NCBI GenBank assembly: GCA_005885565.1
Contig: VAXK01000309.1
Location: forward strand, 1-10,308
Direction of reading: 5' to 3'
Origin: Actinomycetota bacterium
GTDB lineage: Bacteria; Actinomycetota; Thermoleophilia; Gaiellales; Gaiellaceae
Length of the DNA stretch: 10,308 bases
The translations under genes and the position numbers were made by a program. This document shows, piece after piece, positions 1 through 5,566 of the stretch. The first letter of the stretch is position 1; every line of letters begins with the position of its first letter. The notes below the pieces were generated by a model. The model was given only the letters and a program-made list of their open reading frames with translations. It had not been told where the DNA came from and did not search any database.

Positions 1-1020
1 CGGGAGGATGCGGCGCACGTCCTCCATGTTCTTCGCCTCCTGGTAGTCGGAGACGCTGACGACGAGCCGGTGGCGGCCGGCGCCGAGCCCTGCCCGTGGG
101 ACGACGACGCGCCCGCGCGCGCGGTCGTACGCGAACCGGCGCCCGCGTCCGTCGACCTTGACGCTCAGGAGCCGCGGATCGACGCCGGACCCGTTGTCGG
201 CCACTGCGAGCACGAGCGGCCCGGAGGCGCTGCGGCGCAGCAGTCGCACCGACGGAGGCGTCGTGTCGGAGACCCAGAAGCGGAAGCGAAAGCGACCGGC
301 GCGGGCGCGGCTCGGCGTGTCGAAGACGACGTCGTACGCCCCCGCGGCGGGCAGGACGACCCCCGCCACCGGGTCGACGTGCTGGAACGAGTCGAGGTAC
401 GGATTCAGGTCGAGGGGCAGCGCAGTCTCCCCGACGAGGCGGTTCTCGTCGCCGGCGACGACGATCCGCGGCGTGACCCTCGAGCCGCTCGACTGGCCGA
501 CGACGGCGACGCCGAAGTTCGCGACCGGCCTCGTGATCCGCACGCGGTAGACGACCTCGGGTCCGCGAAGCTGCGTCGGCAGCCCGAGCGCGGAGGGGTC
601 GTCGGGGTAGCGGTAGGAGACGATCCTGGACACGCCGCGCCGCGTGTCGTCGCGGTAGGTGCCGGGGCGGCGCAGGACCCGGTGCGCCTCGCCGGCGAGG
701 CGCGGCGCCTCGACGCGGAACCAGTACGGGAGGCGGCGCCGCACCGACCCGCGGGTGAGGACGACGAAGCCGGTCAGCTCGCGCTCCGCGGCTCTCGACC
801 CGACGGCGGCACGGATCGTGAACCTGCCCGGGACGGTCACCGAGGCCGGCACCGTGACCGTGACTCCGGCCTCATGCGACTGCTGGGCGACGGCGGCCGT
901 CCAGGCGCCCGCACCGCCGCCGGCGTCCGTGAGCTTGAGGTTCCGCGAGGCGCTTCGGCCGCGGCGGAGCAGGCCGAACGACAGGTCGGCCGGAGTCGCA
1001 AAGACCTTCGGATCGTCCGC
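1..1020 (-). pseudogene. C-terminal continuation of the S8 protease in a shifted frame; partial at window edge
   Basis: Skipping one G at about 1021 lets the minus strand read on without a stop for 340 codons to position 1. It begins KADDPKVFATPADLSFGLL, where the K is Lys457 of the upstream frame. Codon composition is fully gene-like (G/C-ending codons), unlike the competing frame. The segment looks like the beta-rich C-terminal region of large secreted subtilases. Strand-rich sequence includes VTVTVPASVTVPGRFTIRAA and the aromatic end PYWFRVEAP, then a jelly-roll-like stretch (ITRPVANFGVAVVG). An Ig-like part with DTTPPSVRL and VADNGSGV ends at SVSDYQEAKNM near the edge. Joined to the upstream frame the protein would be at least 797 residues. 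I read this as one gene interrupted by a recent indel or a sequencing or assembly error, not as a separate gene. It has no start codon context of its own. Confidence 0.8.
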
Positions 1021-2392
1021 CTTTCCGCTTCTCGTCGGTGAACGCAGGATCGCCCGTGAGGACGAGCGCGGACTTGATCTGCGCCACGGTCCACGTCGGA
1101 TGCCGCTCGCGGAGGAGCGCAGCCGCGCCGGCGACGTGCGGCGCCGCCATGCTCGTCCCGCTGAGGATCGCCCAGCCGTCGCGCGGCTCGGCCGAGAGGA
1201 TGCTTACGCCGGGCGACGCGACGTCGGGCTTGAGGCGCAGCGACACCGGGGTCGGCCCCGCGGAGGAGAAGTCGCCGATCACGTCGGGTGTTCCGCTTCG
1301 CGAGGTCGTGACCGCCGAGGCGGTGATCGCAGCCGGCGCATTCCCGGGCGACGCGACGGTGCCGCGGCCGAACTCGTCGAAGTCGTTCCCCGCCGCGATC
1401 GCCGAGACGACGCCTGCCGCCGCCGCGGCGTCGACGGCGCGCACGACGATGTCGCGGCTCGGCTCGATCTCCGGCTCGCCGAAGGACATGTTCAGCACGT
1501 CCATGCCGTCCCGAACCGCCGCCTCGATCCCGGCCACGATCTCCGGCGAGTTCCCGTCCGTGCCGAACTGGGGCGTCGGCACGCTGAGCACCTTGTAGTT
1601 GCCGAGATACGCCTCCGGCGCGATCCCGTTCACGCTCACGTTGCGCCCCCCGACGCGTGCCGTGGTCTGCGGATCGCCGGCCGCGATCCCGGCGACATGT
1701 GTGCCGTGAGACTGCGTCGGATCGAAGGGCAGCCGCGCGTACCGGTACGCGACAAAGGGCGGCGCGAAGGCGCGCGCGACGATGACCTTCGCCGTGGTGT
1801 AGCTGCGCTGGCCCTTCGGGAACCCGGCCGGCATCGTGAATCCCGCCGGGCTGAAGAACGGGTGCGTCTGGTCGATCCCCTGGTCGAGGATGCCGATCTT
1901 GACGCCGCGGCCCGCCGTCGCGAGGCCGGGGCCCCAGAGGGCCGGCGCGCCGATCTGGTTCGGGCTGCGGTCGAGGGTCGGGCGGTACCGGAGGCTCGGG
2001 TACACCGCAGCGACGCCCGGCAGCTTCGCGACGCGCGCGGTCTCGTCGGCGGGCACGACGAGCGCGAAGCCGTCGACGACGACGCCGTAGCGCCAGCGGA
2101 CGAAGCTCTCGGGCACCGCGCGCGTGATCCGCGCCTCCACGCGTCGCTGCGCCGCCGCGAGGCGCGCGAGGTAGGAGACGCTCGCGGGCGCTCGCAGGTC
2201 GAGCCGGTTCCGGCGCGTGGCAGTCGTGTAGAGGCGCCGATCCGCCCCGATCAGGGAAGCGAGCGGCGGAGCCTTCAGCGTGACGACGACCTCGGTCATG
2301 CGAGGCGGGTCGGTACGGGTCCGAGCCACGGCCGGGGACGCCGCGAGCACGGCGACGAGGGCCGCGACGAGCAGAGAGGCGACGCGCTGCAA
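872..2392 (-). CDS. Secreted subtilisin-like S8 serine protease, N-terminal and catalytic part (frameshifted)
   Basis: This is an exported subtilase that would cleave peptide bonds outside the cell. Residues 1-23 form a Sec-type signal peptide ending in the AVA signal-peptidase box. Residues about 32-135 look like an I9-like propeptide. The S8 domain follows. Asp170 lies in ILDQGID, where DTG is usual. His229 lies in SHGTHVAGIAAG, oxyanion Asn336 in AAGND, and Ser414 in GTSMAAPHVAGAAALL, so the catalytic set is complete. The TTG start at 2392 is favoured because an in-frame TGA lies 6 nt upstream and the next Met (32) would lose the signal peptide. TACGAT sits 8 nt before the start. After Lys457 the frame changes to Arg/Pro-rich sequence without family character and stops at 872. 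The native continuation is in another frame (see 1..1020), so residues 458-506 are probably spurious. Family assignment is certain; the state of the gene is not. Confidence 0.9.
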   Translation of the reverse strand: MQRVASLLVAALVAVLAASPAVARTRTDPPRMTEVVVTLKAPPLASLIGADRRLYTTATRRNRLDLRAPASVSYLARLAAAQRRVEARITRAVPESFVRWRYGVVVDGFALVVPADETARVAKLPGVAAVYPSLRYRPTLDRSPNQIGAPALWGPGLATAGRGVKIGILDQGIDQTHPFFSPAGFTMPAGFPKGQRSYTTAKVIVARAFAPPFVAYRYARLPFDPTQSHGTHVAGIAAGDPQTTARVGGRNVSVNGIAPEAYLGNYKVLSVPTPQFGTDGNSPEIVAGIEAAVRDGMDVLNMSFGEPEIEPSRDIVVRAVDAAAAAGVVSAIAAGNDFDEFGRGTVASPGNAPAAITASAVTTSRSGTPDVIGDFSSAGPTPVSLRLKPDVASPGVSILSAEPRDGWAILSGTSMAAPHVAGAAALLRERHPTWTVAQIKSALVLTGDPAFTDEKRKGGRSEGLCDSGRPVVRPAPPRPKRLAEPQAHGRRRRCGRLDGRRRPAVA

Positions 2393-2400
2393 GGCCCGTC

Positions 2401-2406
2401 ATCGTA
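2401..2406 (-). promoter_or_regulatory. TANNNT -10 box for S8 protease gene
   Basis: TACGAT on the minus strand ends 8 nt before the TTG start at 2392. This places transcription initiation at or next to the start codon, a leaderless layout. No clear -35 hexamer is seen, and no Shine-Dalgarno is present. Confidence 0.45.
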
Positions 2407-2431
2407 CGTAGGCCGTGCTCAGCGCCGGGGC

Positions 2432-2437
2432 TACAAT
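2432..2437 (+). promoter_or_regulatory. -10 box of tRNA-Leu promoter
   Basis: TACAAT lies 10 nt upstream of the mature 5' end of the tRNA, so transcription would start almost at the mature end. A convincing -35 is not visible in the GC-rich sequence upstream. Confidence 0.5.
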
Positions 2438-2447
2438 GCGCGCGCCG

Positions 2448-2531
2448 GCGGATGTGGCGGAATTGGTAGACGCGCACGGTTCAGGTCCGTGTGGGGGAAA
2501 CCCCGTGGAGGTTCAAGTCCTCTCATCCGCA
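2448..2531 (+). tRNA. tRNA-Leu (anticodon CAG)
   Basis: A class II tRNA with a long variable arm. The acceptor stem GCGGATG (2448-2454) pairs with CATCCGC (2524-2530), with discriminator A at 2531. The D arm contains the TTGGTAGA loop. The anticodon stem CACGG/CCGTG closes the 7-nt loop TTCAGGT, giving anticodon CAG at 2482-2484 and decoding CUG, expected to be a major Leu codon in a GC-rich genome. The variable arm is GGGG-GAAA-CCCC. The T arm GGAGG/CCTCT carries loop TTCAAGT, with one G-U closing pair. CCA is not encoded; the next bases are TAG. The gene stands alone, divergent from the S8 protease gene and convergent with hicB. Confidence 0.97.
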
Positions 2532-2532
2532 T

Positions 2533-2551
2533 AGCCGAATAAAACGCGGCT
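2533..2551 (+). terminator. Possible weak terminator after tRNA-Leu
   Basis: AGCCG (2533-2537) and CGGCT (2547-2551) form a 5-bp inverted repeat around an A-rich loop, starting two bases past the tRNA and before the convergent hicB stop at 2594. There is no T tract, so this is only a candidate. Confidence 0.2.
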
Positions 2552-2593
2552 GTGGTGCCGTCGGCTCGCGGCCGCCGCAGCGTTTGTACGGCG

Positions 2594-2980
2594 CTACGCA
2601 AGCTCGCGTGCGTGCCATCCAGCGGCGCCGGCGAGCATCGTCGTCACGTACTGGTTCAAGCTGACGCCTTCGGCGTCGGCCTGACGCGCGAGCTCGGCAT
2701 GAAGGCCGCGTGGCAAGCGCAGCAGGAACCGACCGCTGAAAGATCCATCGTCGCGCGGCACGGGAATCTCCTTGCTGTCCTCGAGCGCGACGCTGATCCA
2801 GCCGGCCATAGCGTCGTAGACGTTGCGAACTGCATCCTCAGGCGTCTCTCCCTGGCTGATACAGCCTGGAAGCTCGCGCACCTCGGCCACGTAACCCTCG
2901 GCGCCCTCGTCGTCGCGATCGTGCGTGACGACGATCCCGTACGGCAAGTCGAGGTACTCGTCAAGCGTTCTCTGCGTCAT
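2594..2980 (-). CDS. hicB: HicB-family antitoxin (ribbon-helix-helix)
   Basis: A 128-residue antitoxin for the adjacent HicA toxin. HicB proteins bind and block the HicA RNase and repress their own operon. Residues about 12-70 form the degenerate RNase H-like HicB fold. The typical sequence YVAEVRELPGCISQGETPEDAV is present as an EL-PGC--QG-T-EEA pattern, followed by a helix (YDAMAGWI). Residues about 90-122 (SGRFLLRLPRGLHAELARQA, then EGVSLNQYV) are a ribbon-helix-helix DNA-binding domain, so this is the RHH subtype. The start is ATG 2980, because AGGAGG lies 9 nt upstream inside the 3' end of hicA. A longer reading from 3022 would lose this site. The start overlaps the hicA stop by 20 nt, which implies coupled translation. 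Confidence 0.92.
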   Translation of the reverse strand: MTQRTLDEYLDLPYGIVVTHDRDDEGAEGYVAEVRELPGCISQGETPEDAVRNVYDAMAGWISVALEDSKEIPVPRDDGSFSGRFLLRLPRGLHAELARQADAEGVSLNQYVTTMLAGAAGWHARELA

Positions 2981-3212
2981 CTGCCAGCACCTCCTCGATC
3001 GCGCGAATCGCCTTGGACACATACGCTGGCAACAATGGGTTGCGGGGGTCGATCGTGAGCGGGAACCGCCGTCGCTCGTGTGTGTAGATCCAGTGGTCGC
3101 CCTTCCCGTATCGCCGCTTGAACCCCGCCTTGCTCAGGAGCGCGTGCATGACGTCTGGATGGACGCTGCGCCGCCGCGTCTTGATGGAGGCGAGGGCTTC
3201 TTCGATTCCCAA
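2961..3212 (-). CDS. hicA: HicA-family mRNA interferase toxin
   Basis: An 83-residue HicA/YcfA-like toxin. The family has a dsRBD-like fold and cleaves mRNA through a conserved histidine. The core runs from Val17: HPDVMHALLSKAGFKRRYGK, then GDHWIYTH with candidate catalytic His40 (family motif G-[ST]-H). After that come PLTIDPRNPLLPAYVSKAIR and a terminal helix. The short N-terminal extension (residues 1-16) occurs in the longer HicA subtype. The only in-frame start upstream of the core that follows the upstream stop is TTG 3212. It has no Shine-Dalgarno, but TAGTAT ends 7 nt before it. Toxin first, antitoxin second, with overlapping ends, is a standard hicAB order. Function is inferred from family membership and pairing; the Asp in GDH instead of Ser/Thr is a mild variation. 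Confidence 0.88.
   Translation of the reverse strand: MGIEEALASIKTRRRSVHPDVMHALLSKAGFKRRYGKGDHWIYTHERRRFPLTIDPRNPLLPAYVSKAIRAIEEVLADDAENA
2990..2995 (-). promoter_or_regulatory. Ribosome binding site of hicB
   Basis: AGGAGG on the minus strand, 9 nt before ATG 2980 and inside the hicA coding sequence. It decides the hicB start against a longer in-frame reading. Confidence 0.65.
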
Positions 3213-3218
3213 CTTGAT

Positions 3219-3236
3219 GATACTAAATGTGGTATC
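3219..3236. promoter_or_regulatory. Inverted-repeat operator candidate at the hicAB promoter
   Basis: GATAC (3219-3223) and GTATC (3232-3236) form a perfect 5-bp inverted repeat with an 8-bp AT-rich spacer. The -10-like TAGTAT (minus, 3220-3225) lies inside one arm and ends 7 nt before the hicA TTG. A RHH-type HicB bound here would cover the promoter, which fits known autoregulation in this family. The site is in a 62-bp gap that is distinctly AT-richer than its surroundings. Binding itself is inferred. Confidence 0.5.
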
Positions 3237-3274
3237 GCGATGGCGAAGAGCGAAATCTTCCCTGGCCCAAGAGA

Positions 3275-3634
3275 TCAGCCGGAACGCGGATTCCCTGTGG
3301 CGTCAGCTCGCGCGCGCTGAGCCGGCCGCGCCTCCCGCCGCAGGCGCTCGAGGTGACGCCGGCCCTCTTCCGTCAGGCGGTGCAGCCGTACGACGTCCGG
3401 ATTCCACCCGGGCGAGTGGACGAGCGGCGGGTCGGAGGCGGCGTACGACCGGAGCAGGCTGAAGACGATCGGCGGCGCTCCCTCGGCGGGCAGTCCGAGC
3501 CCGAGCATCGTCTCGCGCGTCTCGCGTTCGATGTCGACGGACGCGGCTCCGTCCAGCCGCTCGACCGCCTCGAGCACGACGAGCTCGATCTCCTCGCCTC
3601 GCAGCCAGCGGCCCAGACTCGGATACGAACGCAC
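3275..3634 (-). CDS. Small winged-helix-like hypothetical protein
   Basis: A 119-residue soluble protein that I do not recognise with certainty. The N-terminal helix (GEEIELVVLEAVERLDGA, residues 13-30) resembles the first helix of winged-helix regulators. Residues 81-99 (VVRLHRLTEEGRRHLERLR) match the wing plus C-terminal helix pattern of PadR/MarR-like proteins (Y/H-x-LT-x-x-G-x-x-x-L). The middle (residues 43-80) is an unusual Pro/Gly-rich linker including LPAEGAPP and HSPGWNPD, so the recognition helix is not obvious. Codons are GC3-rich, supporting coding. Start is GTG 3634: an in-frame TAG lies 9 nt upstream, and TAGGGT ends 6 nt before it. It begins 20 nt after the bcp stop on the same strand, so it may also be read from bcp. 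Regulatory function is inferred only from shape. Confidence 0.6.
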   Translation of the reverse strand: MRSYPSLGRWLRGEEIELVVLEAVERLDGAASVDIERETRETMLGLGLPAEGAPPIVFSLLRSYAASDPPLVHSPGWNPDVVRLHRLTEEGRRHLERLRREARPAQRARADATGNPRSG

Positions 3635-3640
3635 GTTCGC

Positions 3641-3646
3641 ACCCTA
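3641..3646 (-). promoter_or_regulatory. TANNNT -10 box before the winged-helix-like gene
   Basis: TAGGGT on the minus strand, 6 nt before GTG 3634, lies within the 20-nt gap after bcp. The AGGG inside it could instead act as a weak ribosome binding site, so the call is uncertain. Confidence 0.35.
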
Positions 3647-3654
3647 GCATTTTC

Positions 3655-4110
3655 TCAGCCCAGCGTCTCGAGCACCTGGGCCGCGTGGCCCGCCGGCCTG
3701 ATGCCACGCATCGCCTTGGCGACCTTGCCCTCGGCGTCGATGACGAACGTCGAGCGCTCGACGCCCTCGTACTTGCGGCCGTAGTTCTTCTTCTCCTTCC
3801 AGACGCCGTAGGCCTCGGCGGCCTGGTGGTTCGGGTCGGCAAGGAGCGTGAACGGCAGCTCGTACTTCGACTTGAACTTCCGGTGGGAGGCCTCGGTGTC
3901 GGGGCTCACGCCGAGGATCTCGACGCCCTGGTCGCGGAAGCGGTCGTAGGCGTCGCGGAACTCGCACGCCTCGGTCGTGCAGCCCGGCGTGTCGTCCCGC
4001 GGGTAGAAGTAGAGGACGACGGGCTTCCCGCGCAGGGCGGAGAGCGTCACGGTCTCGCCCTCGTCGCTTCTGAGCTCGAAATCGGGGGCGGGCGCGCCTT
4101 CTTCGACCAC
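3655..4110 (-). CDS. bcp: Thioredoxin-dependent peroxiredoxin (Bcp/PrxQ family)
   Basis: A cytoplasmic thiol peroxidase that reduces H2O2 and organic peroxides, recycled by thioredoxin. At 151 residues it matches the usual Bcp length. Order: APAPDFEL (residues 6-13), the beta strand PVVLYFYPRDDTPGCTTEAC, then the thioredoxin-fold strands GVEILGVSPD, LPFTLLADP and STFVIDAEGKV. Peroxidatic Cys44 (PGCT) and resolving Cys49, four residues apart, define the atypical 2-Cys Bcp subgroup. Catalytic Thr41 and Pro42 are present. I chose GTG 4110 because AGGAGG sits exactly 5 nt upstream and the length fits. An in-frame ATG at 4140 and a longer reading from 4185 lack this site and would overlap the divergent gene. 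TAGCAT (minus, 4139-4144) could be its -10. The winged-helix-like gene follows 20 nt later. Confidence 0.95.
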   Translation of the reverse strand: MVEEGAPAPDFELRSDEGETVTLSALRGKPVVLYFYPRDDTPGCTTEACEFRDAYDRFRDQGVEILGVSPDTEASHRKFKSKYELPFTLLADPNHQAAEAYGVWKEKKNYGRKYEGVERSTFVIDAEGKVAKAMRGIRPAGHAAQVLETLG

Positions 4111-4115
4111 TGGAG

Positions 4116-4121
4116 CCTCCT
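4116..4121 (-). promoter_or_regulatory. Shine-Dalgarno of bcp
   Basis: A perfect AGGAGG, 5 nt upstream of GTG 4110. It fixes the bcp start and shows that this gene, unlike most neighbours, has a leadered mRNA. Confidence 0.75.
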
Positions 4122-4124
4122 GGA

Positions 4125-4130
4125 TAGGGT
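4125..4130 (+). promoter_or_regulatory. TANNNT -10 box for the membrane-protein pair
   Basis: TAGGGT on the plus strand, 8 nt before ATG 4139, with no Shine-Dalgarno between them. This is a leaderless-type layout, placed only 3 nt from the bcp ribosome binding site on the other strand. Confidence 0.45.
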
Positions 4131-4138
4131 GCCCCGGC

Positions 4139-4495
4139 ATGCTAGTCGCGCACCGCGTAGTGGCCGTCGCCGTGCTCGCGGTCACGGCGATCTCGGCGGC
4201 CTGGGCCTGGCTCTTCTACCTGCGTCGCCGGCCCGCGTCGCGCCTGCTCGCGCACCTGCTCGCGCTGGCGCAGATCGTGCTCGTCGCGCAGGTCGGGCTC
4301 GGCCTGCTCCTCCTCTCCGACCACCGTCGGGCCGCGCACAAGCTCCACTACGCCTACGGGACGCTCGCGCTCGCCGCCGTCCTGGCGCCGTGGCTCTACG
4401 CCCCGGAGGAGCCTCGCCGGCGACTCGCGTGGTTCGGCGGAGCTACCCTTGTCGCGGCGGCCCTCGCCGTCCGCGCCTACCTGACCTCGTCGTGA
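4139..4495 (+). CDS. Four-helix integral membrane protein, unknown function
   Basis: A 118-residue membrane protein with four predicted helices, at about 6-27, 37-60, 68-87 and 97-115, separated by Arg-rich loops (YLRRRPASR, SDHRR, PEEPRRR). Helix 3 begins with H67-K-L-H70-Y-A-Y-G. Histidines at helix ends occur in cytochrome b561- or CtaA-like four-helix proteins, so haem or quinone binding is possible. I do not see enough to claim it. The start ATG 4139 overlaps, on the other strand, an alternative in-frame bcp ATG through a shared CATG. The preferred bcp start leaves 28 nt between the two genes. The stop overlaps the next gene by four bases (GTGA), so the two are translated together and probably work together. 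Confidence 0.75.
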   Translation: MLVAHRVVAVAVLAVTAISAAWAWLFYLRRRPASRLLAHLLALAQIVLVAQVGLGLLLLSDHRRAAHKLHYAYGTLALAAVLAPWLYAPEEPRRRLAWFGGATLVAAALAVRAYLTSS

Positions 4496-4869
4496 GAGAC
4501 GTCTTCTCCCGCATCAACCCGACGCTCCGAGGCTTCCTCCTCATCGGGGTGATCGCGCTCATCGTGGTCGTGCTCAAGCTCCAGGTGACGCTGGTGGCGC
4601 TGTCGATGATCCTGCGGATCGCGTTCTTCCTCGCGATCGCGTTCTTCGTCTTCCTCATGTGGCGCGAGCGGCGGAGCGACATCGACACGTGGTCGCGCCG
4701 CTCGAAGACCGTCTTCTACGGCGCGGCGCTGCTGATCGTGGCCGACGTGTCGGCCTGGATCCTGCACGGGCTCTCGACCGGGCCGGACGCGCTCGCGTTC
4801 GTCCTCGTGCTCGGCCTCAGCGGGCTCGCGATGTGGCGCATCTGGCGCGACGAGCACACGTACGCGTAG
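4492..4869 (+). CDS. Four-helix integral membrane protein, unknown function
   Basis: A 125-residue protein starting at GTG 4492, inside the GTGA overlap with the previous stop, a classic translational-coupling arrangement. Predicted membrane helices lie at about 13-30, 35-56, 74-94 and 98-116. The second is very hydrophobic (LRIAFFLAIAFFVFLMW) and is followed by a cytoplasmic-looking loop RERRSDIDTWSRRSK. Both termini carry charged residues (MRDVFSRINPT and RIWRDEHTYA). No family motif is evident. The open frame extends far upstream, but that part is antisense to bcp and overlaps the preceding gene, so the short version is used. It ends 3 nt before the convergent hemQ stop, leaving no room for an intergenic terminator. 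Confidence 0.75.
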   Translation: MRDVFSRINPTLRGFLLIGVIALIVVVLKLQVTLVALSMILRIAFFLAIAFFVFLMWRERRSDIDTWSRRSKTVFYGAALLIVADVSAWILHGLSTGPDALAFVLVLGLSGLAMWRIWRDEHTYA

Positions 4870-4872
4870 GCG

Positions 4873-5565
4873 TCAGGCCTCGACGCGGGACGAGAAGCCG
4901 TCGAGGGCGTCGAGCGCCTCGCGGATCTCCATCGCCTGGCCCACGAAGATGGGCGTGTCGCGCTCGGTGTAGCGGCTCGCCTCCGACTCGCGCAGGGTAA
5001 GCATCAGGTGCATGAAGTCGGCGGGCTCCTCGCACTCGAACGCGGTCATGAACTCCTGGTCGTCGATGCCGAACGAGTACGTGGTGTGGTTCTGGATCGT
5101 CTCGAACTCGGCGCCGATGCGCATGTGCTCGTCCATCGCCTGCTGGCGCTCCTCGGGGGACAGCGCGTACCACGGCCTGACCTTCACGAACGGGTAGACG
5201 ACGAGGTACGGCGCGCCCCGCGGGACGACCCGGCGCGGCCGGCGCGCCTTCGTGTACTGCGAGGCCTTCGTCGTCGCGAGGTACGAGTACGGCGTCGAGA
5301 GCCAGCCCGCGAGCGGGGTGGCGTTGAGCGCCGCGCCGAGCTCGCCGAGGTCGGCGTAGCGCTCGGTGATCTTCCACAGGAAGAAGTCGCAGTCCGGGCG
5401 CACCCCGGCCGTGGAGTAGGCGCGAAGCGCCGCCATTCGGGCGGCCCAGTCCTCGACCACCTCGGCGAACGCGTCCTTTCCGGCCTGCCGCTCCTCGACC
5501 GGAAGCCGCCGCCAGGCTGGGTCGGCCTTGTAGAACGTGTACGCGACGTACTGTCCCTGCTCCAA
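4873..5565 (-). CDS. hemQ: Coproheme decarboxylase HemQ (chlorite dismutase-like family)
   Basis: HemQ uses H2O2 to decarboxylate coproheme III twice to haem b, the last step of the coproporphyrin-dependent haem route of Gram-positive bacteria. At 230 residues it has typical single-chain length. The N-terminal ferredoxin-like half contains YVAYTFYKADPAWRRLP and CDFFLWKITERYADLGEL. The second half has LVVYPFVKVRPWYAL, where Tyr124 and Lys128 match the catalytic Y-P-x-x-K of HemQ. ETIQNHTTYSFGIDDQEF carries candidate proximal haem ligand His160. The Arg needed by true chlorite dismutases cannot be judged without alignment, but Y-x3-K favours HemQ. The only start is TTG 5565, 1 nt after the TAG of the M48 gene, so translation is likely coupled. 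TACGGT also lies 7 nt before it. No other haem gene is in the window. Confidence 0.9.
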   Translation of the reverse strand: MEQGQYVAYTFYKADPAWRRLPVEERQAGKDAFAEVVEDWAARMAALRAYSTAGVRPDCDFFLWKITERYADLGELGAALNATPLAGWLSTPYSYLATTKASQYTKARRPRRVVPRGAPYLVVYPFVKVRPWYALSPEERQQAMDEHMRIGAEFETIQNHTTYSFGIDDQEFMTAFECEEPADFMHLMLTLRESEASRYTERDTPIFVGQAMEIREALDALDGFSSRVEA

Positions 5566-5566
5566 G

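Noticed and set aside
659..2542. Long plus-strand open frame (also 70-1041) across the S8 gene
   Set aside because: It is antisense to a gene with a full catalytic set and runs through the tRNA. The product is Arg/Asp/Gly-rich low-complexity sequence typical of GC-rich antisense frames.
2650..2665. GGTTCAAG inside hicB matching the tRNA T loop, as a possible attachment-site repeat
   Set aside because: Only eight bases match, and they are the universal T-loop consensus. The flanks differ, no integrase is nearby, and no longer repeat of the tRNA 3' end was seen.
4111..4185. Longer N-termini for bcp (from 4140 or 4185), and likewise for hicB (from 3022)
   Set aside because: Both chosen starts have a strong AGGAGG at proper spacing and family-typical length. 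The longer forms lack sites and overlap neighbours.
3685..4491. Upstream extension of the second membrane-protein frame
   Set aside because: This part is antisense to bcp and overlaps the first membrane gene in another frame. The GTG inside GTGA at 4492 is the natural start.
4873..5565. True chlorite dismutase (chlorite detoxification)
   Set aside because: The Y-x3-K signature and the high-GC Gram-positive context favour HemQ. There are no perchlorate or chlorate genes around it.
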